Below are positions 58,426 to 64,000 of a stretch of DNA of 64,000 nucleotides, piece by piece. Source of the stretch: Thiomicrospira microaerophila (GTDB taxonomy: Bacteria > Pseudomonadota > Gammaproteobacteria > Thiomicrospirales > Thiomicrospiraceae); NCBI RefSeq assembly GCF_000934765.1, contig NZ_JYNN01000004.1, positions 94,078 to 158,077 on the forward strand. The letters are read 5' to 3'. The notes under the pieces were generated by a model. It was given only the letters and a program-made list of their open reading frames with translations, was not told where the DNA came from and did no database searches. The position numbers and the translations under genes are program-made. How positions within the stretch are numbered: position 1 is the stretch's first letter; every line of letters starts with the position of its first letter.

Positions 58426-59295
58426 TTACATTTGTAAATTATCATTGCGCCAGTTTAGGGCGCGGACGATATCGAGGGTGGGTTGGGTTTTGTTCATGCT
58501 GTAAAAGTGCAGACCTGGCGCACCGTTATCCAGCAAACGCTGGCAAAGTCGGGTGACATATTCCTGACCAAACTCACGCAGACCCACGGTATCCTCGTCA
58601 AAGCTCTCTAAACGGCACTTTAACCAACGCGGCACTTCCGCCCCGCACATTGATGAGAAGCGAATTAACTGCTCATAATTGGTGATCGGCATAATGCCTG
58701 GCACGATGGGCAAATCAATCCCGTTTTTCTCACAGTTTTCGATAAAGTAAAAGTAGCTATCCGCATTGAAAAAATATTGGGTAATCGCCGCATCCGCGCC
58801 CTGATCGACCTTGTGTTTAAAGTGTTTGATCCCCTGATCACAGTTACGCGCTTGAGGATGGGTTTCAGGATAAGCGGCGACTTCGAGGGTAAATTGAGAA
58901 CCGGTTTCTTGGCGAATAAACGCCACTAAATCGGCGGCATATTTAAATTCACCCGGGTCCATCATGCCCGAAGGCATATCACCGCGTAACGCCACAATAC
59001 GTTTGATGCCTAAGTCTTGGTAGGTTTTTAATAACCCACGAATACTGTCTTTAGAAGCGCCAATACAGGTCAAATGCGGCACCGCATCAAAGGGGGTGTT
59101 TTGCTGGATGTGCGTCACAGTTTCAAGGGTTTTTTCTTGGGTTGTGCCGCCTGCGCCATAAGTGACCGACACATATTCTGGCTTCAGTACACCCAGCTCA
59201 TTAATCACCTGATTCAGCTTCTCGCTGCCTTCTGGGGTGCGAGGTGGAAAACACTCAAGGCTAAAACCCTGCGGGTATTTTTGTTGTGATTTCAT
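58426..59295 (-). CDS. metF: MetF, methylenetetrahydrofolate reductase
   Basis: A 289-residue FAD enzyme forming 5-methyltetrahydrofolate for methionine synthesis. The start SLECFPPRTPEGSEKL has the catalytic Glu, followed by VSVTYGAGGTTQEKTLE near 43, ALRGDMPSG near 100 and ITQYFFNADSY near 168. It begins 2 nt after the metK stop. Methionine and SAM synthesis are thus co-transcribed and probably under the metK leader. Confidence 0.96.
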   Translation of the reverse strand: MKSQQKYPQGFSLECFPPRTPEGSEKLNQVINELGVLKPEYVSVTYGAGGTTQEKTLETVTHIQQNTPFDAVPHLTCIGASKDSIRGLLKTYQDLGIKRIVALRGDMPSGMMDPGEFKYAADLVAFIRQETGSQFTLEVAAYPETHPQARNCDQGIKHFKHKVDQGADAAITQYFFNADSYFYFIENCEKNGIDLPIVPGIMPITNYEQLIRFSSMCGAEVPRWLKCRLESFDEDTVGLREFGQEYVTRLCQRLLDNGAPGLHFYSMNKTQPTLDIVRALNWRNDNLQM

Positions 59296-59297
59296 GC

Positions 59298-60455
59298 TTA
59301 CAACCCCGCATCAGCGCGAAGCGCCTCGGCCTTGTCGGTTTTTTCCCAGGTAAACTCGGGTAATTCACGACCAAAATGCCCATAAGCCGCTGTTTTTTGA
59401 TAAATCGGGCGATAGAGATCCAACATCGCAATCAAGCCTTTTGGGCGTAAATCAAAGTGTTGGGCAACCAATTGTTCAATTTTTGCCACCGCCACTTTTT
59501 CAGTGCCAAAGGTGTCAATGCTGATTGAAGTAGGCTGTGCGACACCAATCGCATACGACACCTGAATTTCGCACTTATCAGCCAAACCCGCCGCCACAAT
59601 GTTTTTCGCCACATAACGCCCTGCGTAAGCGGCTGAACGGTCTACTTTTGATGGGTCTTTGCCTGAAAATGCACCGCCGCCATGCCGCGCCATGCCGCCG
59701 TAAGTATCGACAATAATCTTACGACCTGTCAATCCAGCATCGCCCACGGGCCCACCAATCACAAAGCGCCCAGTCGGGTTAATGTGATATTGGGTATTCG
59801 CATGCAACCATTCTGTTGGCAAGGTAGGCTTGATAATGGTTTCCATAATCGCTTCGCGTAATTCCGCATTACCAATGTCTGGGCTATGCTGGGTAGAAAG
59901 CACAACCGCGTCAATCGCAACAGGTTTGCCGTTTTCATAGCGAAGGGTGACTTGGCTTTTTGCATCCGGACGCAACCAGGCCAGCTCGCCTGATTTGCGA
60001 ACTGCCGCTTGGCGCTCCATCAAACGGTGGGCATAATAAATCGGTGCGGGCATTAACACATCGGTTTCGTTTGAGGCATAACCAAACATCAAGCCCTGAT
60101 CGCCAGCGCCCTGTTCATGGTCATCAAACTCATCCACACCCATCGCGATTTCAGGTGATTGTTTGCCGATGGCGGATAATACCGCACAGGTATCGCCATC
60201 AAAACCTAAATCAGCGCTGTCATAGCCAATCTCTTTGACCACGTTACGCACAAGCTCCTCCTGGTCAACCCAAGCGCTAGTCGTAATTTCACCGCCCAGC
60301 AACACCATGCCGGTTTTAACAAAGGTTTCGCAAGCCACGCGCGCGCGTGGATCTTGGTGCAAAATAGCATCCAGCATCGCGTCAGAAATTTGGTCAGCAA
60401 TCTTATCAGGATGGCCTTCAGAAACAGATTCAGATGTAAAAACAGTTGTTGTCAT
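59298..60455 (-). CDS. metK: MetK, S-adenosylmethionine synthetase
   Basis: A 385-residue SAM synthetase. [17 protein letters not shown] near 16, [12 protein letters not shown] near 116 and [19 protein letters not shown] near 258 are intact. ATG 60455 has GAGG six bases upstream; the in-frame TTG at 60461 is unlikely. The 115-nt leader contains a candidate SAM-II-type riboswitch and a long hairpin, so SAM feedback on the metK-metF-rsmE-gshA run is likely. Confidence 0.98.
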   Translation of the reverse strand: MTTTVFTSESVSEGHPDKIADQISDAMLDAILHQDPRARVACETFVKTGMVLLGGEITTSAWVDQEELVRNVVKEIGYDSADLGFDGDTCAVLSAIGKQSPEIAMGVDEFDDHEQGAGDQGLMFGYASNETDVLMPAPIYYAHRLMERQAAVRKSGELAWLRPDAKSQVTLRYENGKPVAIDAVVLSTQHSPDIGNAELREAIMETIIKPTLPTEWLHANTQYHINPTGRFVIGGPVGDAGLTGRKIIVDTYGGMARHGGGAFSGKDPSKVDRSAAYAGRYVAKNIVAAGLADKCEIQVSYAIGVAQPTSISIDTFGTEKVAVAKIEQLVAQHFDLRPKGLIAMLDLYRPIYQKTAAYGHFGRELPEFTWEKTDKAEALRADAGL

Positions 60456-60489
60456 GTGCAACCTCGCAATTCAAAAAAACAAAAGTGAG

Positions 60490-60529
60490 GTACGGAAAGA
60501 GGCGGGAATAGTCCTCGCTTTAGCCGTAC
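60490..60529 (-). promoter_or_regulatory. Hairpin competing with the metK aptamer
   Basis: In RNA sense, arms GTACGGCTAAAGCGAGG and CCTCTTTCCGTAC pair with small bulges. The left arm overlaps the 3' half of the putative aptamer, so the two folds exclude each other. CCTC in the right arm and in the following CCTCAC can also pair with the metK Shine-Dalgarno GAGG. Confidence 0.5.
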
Positions 60530-60567
60530 TTAGTAACGCGCCCGCAAGCTGATTCTCAAATCGGCGC
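60513..60567 (-). ncRNA. Candidate SAM-II-type riboswitch of metK
   Basis: In RNA sense the 55-nt element starts GCGCC, pairs it with GGCGC (P1) around a loop beginning GATTTG, and continues GTTACTAAGTACGGCTAAAG to GCGAGG. The order GATTT ... TGC ... GCGCGT ... AA ... GCTAAA ... GG is the conserved core of SAM-II riboswitches as I remember it. Size (about 55 nt), position just after the promoter start site and location before metK all fit. The pseudoknot pairing (GCTT with AAGC) is only tentative. Confidence 0.62.
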
Positions 60568-60576
60568 AAAAACATT

Positions 60577-60604
60577 ATTATGTCAGATTTAACAAAAGTG
60601 TCAA
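60577..60604 (-). promoter_or_regulatory. Sigma-70 promoter of metK
   Basis: Reading the minus strand: TTGACA, 16-bp spacer, CATAAT. The predicted start (near 60570) lies three bases before the first stem of the riboswitch candidate. Confidence 0.75.
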
Positions 60605-60640
60605 ACAGCAATCCAAATCGGGTGCAATAGAAAGTGAGAA

Positions 60641-60668
60641 AGATTGCTTCACTGCGTTCGCAATGACA
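60641..60668. repeat. Fragment of the GTCATTGCGAGG repeat family
   Basis: AGATTGCTTCACTGCGTTCG then CAATGACA; the same variant with more flank occurs at 61889-61962. The two copies bracket the Rpn nuclease gene. Confidence 0.7.
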
Positions 60669-60745
60669 CGGGTGTTCGTAATACCATCAAACCTATCCAC
60701 TCTGCTATACTAGCATTCTGTAAAAACACCAAGCAGGGCCAGCGC

Positions 60746-61636
60746 ATGAAAGAAAAATACCTCAACCTATTCACCGATTACGGCTTCAAACGCCTGTTTG
60801 GCGAAGAAGACTCCAAGGACAATCTGATTGCGTTCCTCAATACCCTGTTGCCGCAGAAACATCAAATCCAAGCGCTCAACTTCACCCATAACGAAAAACT
60901 CGGTGCCACCCAGCTGGATCGCCGCGCGGTGTTTGATCTGAATTGCACCAGCCCATCCGGTGAACACTTCATCGTTGAAATCCAAAAAGCCAAACAAAAG
61001 TTCTTTAAAGACCGCAGCGTCTACTACGCCAGCTTCCCAATCCAACAACAAGCCGAGCGCGGCAACGACTGGGATTTTGAACTCGATGCCGTTTACACCA
61101 TCGGCATCCTAGACTTTGAATTCGACGAAGACAAATCCGCTGGCAACAAAGATGTGGTGCATACCGTACAGCTCAAAAACCAACACAACCAAGTTTTCTA
61201 CGACAAATGCATGTTCATATACCTCACCATGCCCAACTTCACCAAAACCGAAGACGAACTCGACACCGACCAAGACAAATGGTTATTCCTATTCAAAAAT
61301 CTACATAAACTGCACGACATCCCACGCCGACTACAACAACAAATCTTCCTGCGCATCTTCGAAAAAGCCAGCATCGCCAAGTTCACCCCAACTGAGCGCC
61401 AAACCTATGAAGCCAGCCTAAAGTATTACCGCGACATGAAAAACGTGATTGATACCCATGTTGAGGAGGCCGAAATCCGTGGCGAGGAGCGTGGAATTGC
61501 AAAAGGTCGTGAAGAAGGTCGAATTCAAGAAAAACTAGAAATTGCCAAGACATTAATAAGGAAAGGGTTTGATAACGACATGATTGTTGAACTCACAGAC
61601 TTACCATCTGACCAAATCCAATCCTTGCGCAAGTGA
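60746..61636 (+). CDS. Rpn family PD-(D/E)XK recombination-promoting nuclease
   Basis: About 296 residues. The N-terminus KEKYLNLFTDYGFKRLFGEE and the nuclease core DLNCTSPSGEHFIVEIQKA (near 77; Asp, Glu and a Gln where many nucleases have Lys) match Rpn/PDDEXK_2 proteins, which act as Mg-dependent endonucleases and promote recombination. The C-terminus is a charged helix (EERGIAKGREEGRIQEKLEI), as in the family. ATG 60746 is the family start; the frame is open from 60644. It is flanked by repeats on both sides and reads as an accessory gene. Confidence 0.88.
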   Translation: MKEKYLNLFTDYGFKRLFGEEDSKDNLIAFLNTLLPQKHQIQALNFTHNEKLGATQLDRRAVFDLNCTSPSGEHFIVEIQKAKQKFFKDRSVYYASFPIQQQAERGNDWDFELDAVYTIGILDFEFDEDKSAGNKDVVHTVQLKNQHNQVFYDKCMFIYLTMPNFTKTEDELDTDQDKWLFLFKNLHKLHDIPRRLQQQIFLRIFEKASIAKFTPTERQTYEASLKYYRDMKNVIDTHVEEAEIRGEERGIAKGREEGRIQEKLEIAKTLIRKGFDNDMIVELTDLPSDQIQSLRK

Positions 61637-61694
61637 ATAAATTGTAGTTATTCAGCCAAAGCGACGCGGCAATCTCCAGCCAACCGCACATCCA

Positions 61695-61962
61695 GTCATT
61701 CCGGCGAAGGCCAGAACCTCCAGCCGACTGTGCACCACAAACCACACGTCATTCCGGCGAAGGCCGGAATCTCCAGCTAACCGCACATCCCCCGTCATTC
61801 CGGCGAAGGCCGGAATCTCCAGCTAACCGCACATCCCCCGTCATTCCGGCGAAGGCCGGAATCTCCAACCGACTGAGCTCTGGTTCAAAAGATTGCTTCA
61901 CTGCGTTCGCAATGACGGCTGATTCTGTCATTGCGAGGAGCAAAGCGACGCGGCAATCTCCG
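61695..61962. repeat. Tandem GTCATTCCGG hairpins and a GTCATTGCGAGG repeat
   Basis: GTCATTCCGGCGAAGGCCGG units start at 61695, 61748, 61794 and 61840; the last three are spaced 46 bp with near-identical spacers. They are followed (61889-61962) by an AGATTGC...GCAATGAC and GTCATTGCGAGG...GGCAATCTCC unit. The whole 366-bp gap between the Rpn gene and the AraC gene consists of these palindromes. Open frames through them (for example IPAFAGMTG) are repeat artefacts. Confidence 0.85.
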
Positions 61963-62002
61963 GCCGACTTTGTACGTCGGTTTGTTCGCCAACCTATTCG
62001 GG

Positions 62003-62992
62003 TTAGCGCTGGCTTCGAAAATCAATCGGTGTACAATCAAACCAATCCTTGAACGCGCGATAAAACGAATTAGTTTCGCGGAATCCTAGCAATAGGGTTA
62101 TTTCATGCATCGCTAACTGGGTGTTATGTAAATAATGACGCGCCATATCCTTTCGGCAACTGCGGACTATGTCCGAAAAGCGAACCCCTTGATCGGATAG
62201 TCGGCGCTCCAAGGTCCGCTTGCCTAAAGCCATGCGCTGAGCCACACGTTCGCTGGTAATTACCCCTGAAGGTAATAGTTCGTTGACAATTTGATAAACA
62301 GCATTCACCAAACTTATATCCTCGGCCTGATGCATATCCGCTTTGGCTACACCAGCTTCTAAGCCACTGGTCACAAACCGATTCACTGATAACACCGGAT
62401 GAGCTAAATCAACAAGCATAAATTCAATCACCGGTTTATCGCCGATCTCGATCTTACAGCCCATTTCCTGCTCGATTTCCAATTGATGCGGCGCCGGATC
62501 GGTTAGGGTGACTTTCTGTGGCACCACCTTTCTCGCACTAACATTGCGGCAACTTTTCACCAACCACAAAAAACTCATAATTTGCGCTATACCATACAAA
62601 GGAAAATCCTCGCTTAGGCTTTGCAACTCAATGCTTAATCGATCCTGGGTTTCAGTAATATGCCAGCGCACCGGCTCAATGATTTCTTTAAAACGCGCCA
62701 CTCTGTGCACGCCGCTGACTAGGTTTTCACTGCATTGCAAGGCTAAAAAGGCATGGCCAAACGCCGCCTTTGAAAATCCATCTGCCAATTTAATATGGAA
62801 ATCATCCTTGCCATAGCGTACCACCAAAGCCTCAAATAGCTTGCTGATTTGGAGCGCGGTTATATATAAGCTATTTAACTTCTCGCCATGGGTTGATATA
62901 CCAATCGCGTTAAGCACCGGTTCACTATCCACGTCCAAGGTGTAACAAGCCGCATAAAATTCCTGACAGATATTGTATGTTTTAGCGTTCAT
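62003..62992 (-). CDS. AraC family transcriptional regulator
   Basis: About 329 residues. An N-terminal ligand-sensing domain of the OruR/ArgR-like AraC group (about 10-190) is followed by two helix-turn-helix motifs (VAQRMALGKRTLERRLSDQG near 250 and AMHEITLLLGFRETNSFYRAF near 292). ATG 62992 is chosen from GAGA at a fair distance; ATG 63022 is also possible. It diverges from the TpsB-type transporter gene, which is a candidate target. The inducer is unknown. Confidence 0.9.
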   Translation of the reverse strand: MNAKTYNICQEFYAACYTLDVDSEPVLNAIGISTHGEKLNSLYITALQISKLFEALVVRYGKDDFHIKLADGFSKAAFGHAFLALQCSENLVSGVHRVARFKEIIEPVRWHITETQDRLSIELQSLSEDFPLYGIAQIMSFLWLVKSCRNVSARKVVPQKVTLTDPAPHQLEIEQEMGCKIEIGDKPVIEFMLVDLAHPVLSVNRFVTSGLEAGVAKADMHQAEDISLVNAVYQIVNELLPSGVITSERVAQRMALGKRTLERRLSDQGVRFSDIVRSCRKDMARHYLHNTQLAMHEITLLLGFRETNSFYRAFKDWFDCTPIDFRSQR

Positions 62993-63257
62993 CGGGGTCT
63001 CATTGTTTAGGTTATAAATCATTCGTTTCGCTATTTTAAGACAAAAATAGCGTTTAAAAACACGCAAAACCGAGATTGACGCAAATTGATAGAAAACTGG
63101 CAAATATGGATAGTTAAATTTTGAGCGATCTTCTTTATCATTAGATTAAATCGAAAAACCCCAGTTTTTATAAGCGCTGGAAGTTCGCATTTAATGAATT
63201 TCACCCGTGCTGGGATAGGTTATCTAACAATATTAAAACAATGAAAGGGAGTTCTCT

Positions 63258-64000
63258 ATGCGTCATCAAAAACATCATTTAACCCTGCTCGCGCTGCTGG
63301 CCGGGCTGACATCGCAAACACTGGCCCACGCCCAAACCCCCGACGCCGGCTCATTACTGCGTGACCAAGAAGCCAACATCCCCCAATTTGACATCACCCC
63401 CGCCTTCGGCTCGCAACTCCCTGCGCCGATGCCCGATACAGGCGAAACCATCCTCCTTAAGTCGGTAATATTTGAAAACTATAACGGCCTCGCCACCGAA
63501 CCCGAACTCCAGCGCATCATCCAAGATGCGATAGGCCAACAGCACGGCTTTAACAGCTTGCAACATCTTGCCGCCAAAATCACCGAATACCTTAATGACA
63601 AAGGCTACTTCCTCGCCTTCGCCTACTTACCCGAACAAGACATCACCGAAGGTAACCTGATAATCCGCATCCAACCCGGACGCATAGAAGGCGGCGGCAA
63701 CTGGGAACGCAACGTCACCGCGGGGCAGGGCGTTAACCTCAGCAACCAACGCATCAACCAAACCCTTAACCACGCGCTACGCCCCGACCAAAACGACATT
63801 ATCCGCGCCACCAAAATGGAACGCGGCATGCTCCTGCTTAACGACCTCGCTGGGGTGAGCGCCACCTCCAATCTCCAGCGCGGCCGCGAATTTGGCACCA
63901 CCCGGGTCGATGTCGCCTTTCGCGCCACCCCACGCTACACCGGCAACGCCTGGATCGACAACTACGGCAGCTACTACACCGGCGCATGGCGTGCCAACGC
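63258..64000 (+). CDS. TpsB (ShlB/FhaC-type) two-partner secretion transporter, N-terminal part
   Basis: Partial gene running off the right edge; 247 residues visible. A signal peptide (MRHQKHHLTLLALLAGLTSQ, ending near AHA) is followed by a POTRA-type domain pair (ILLKSVIFENYNGLATEPEL near 60; YLNDKGYFLAFAYLPEQDI near 112) and the start of the barrel region (RVDVAFRATPRYTGNAW). Such proteins export large TpsA adhesins or hemolysins. ATG 63258 has AGGGAG upstream. Codon use is C-rich, unlike the gsp genes. The TpsA partner should lie further right. Confidence 0.87.
   Translation, partial: MRHQKHHLTLLALLAGLTSQTLAHAQTPDAGSLLRDQEANIPQFDITPAFGSQLPAPMPDTGETILLKSVIFENYNGLATEPELQRIIQDAIGQQHGFNSLQHLAAKITEYLNDKGYFLAFAYLPEQDITEGNLIIRIQPGRIEGGGNWERNVTAGQGVNLSNQRINQTLNHALRPDQNDIIRATKMERGMLLLNDLAGVSATSNLQRGREFGTTRVDVAFRATPRYTGNAWIDNYGSYYTGAWRAN

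Noticed and set aside
61748..61866. Regular 46-bp repeats resembling a CRISPR array
   Set aside because: Units are palindromic and the intervening sequences are also repeated, so there are no unique spacers; no cas genes are present.
61749..61943. A 64-codon frame reading IPAFAGMTG and SGLRRNDG
   Set aside because: Typical translation of GTCATTCCGG repeats; no gene.

Overview
The window is a chromosomal segment of a gammaproteobacterium. The gene orders hslU-DUF971-ubiE, dapF-DUF484 and mltG-tmk-holB-tatD point to this class, as does a complete general secretory (type II) operon. A Thiomicrospira-like sulfur-oxidiser relative is my best guess, from the Acidithiobacillus-type GshA and the remnant of an FNTAGP-type AAA ATPase. 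That placement is inference. No rRNA, tRNA, CRISPR array, prophage or intact insertion sequence was seen.

Layout. 1-2.3 kb (minus strand): hslU, a DUF2442 gene, a DUF971 gene and the start of ubiE, with no hslV beside hslU. 2.6-8.2 kb: 7Fe ferredoxin, an FAD oxidoreductase, dapF-DUF484 and a diguanylate cyclase. 8.3-11.8 kb: a light-related cluster (TIGR03643 protein, photolyase FAD domain, small partner, DUF3429) running into an exonuclease/GIY-YIG fusion. 11.85-12.1 kb: an AAA ATPase remnant. 12.2-23.6 kb: type II secretion genes gspC to gspN, split by an intergenic repeat block into CDEF and GHIJKLMN. 23.6-36.0 kb: a minus-strand set (SH3-domain protein, M48 protease, FadL-like and TraF-like outer-membrane proteins) facing an 1834-residue lipoprotein and a CHASE2 cyclase. 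36.2-43.6 kb: mltG-tmk-holB-tatD, an ABC exporter, serB, an RDD protein and an ECF-type permease. 43.7-48.0 kb: a small lipoprotein and guaB-guaA-tadA. 48.1-51.4 kb: cheD, cheA and a CheZ-like helical protein. 51.9-60.5 kb: htpG with a heat-shock promoter, an FKBP, dgt, and the minus-strand run metK-metF-rsmE-gshA. 60.7-64 kb: an Rpn-family nuclease among repeats, an AraC regulator and the start of a two-partner secretion transporter.

Four signals stand out. (1) A palindrome with core CCAGGCCTGG, often extended to the 16-mer CAACCAGGCCTGGTTG, recurs about 14 times, mostly inside genes as the peptide NQAWL or PGLV. (2) The metK leader has a good promoter followed immediately by a fold resembling a SAM-II riboswitch. 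(3) Two junctions in the secretion operon (gspE-gspF and gspM-gspN) are built of 14-15 bp tandem repeats of overlapping stop/start codons, making micro-ORF relays. (4) A 178-bp MITE-like element with CTAG flanks sits exactly at a gene's stop codon, and one end of a second copy supplies the C-terminus of another gene.
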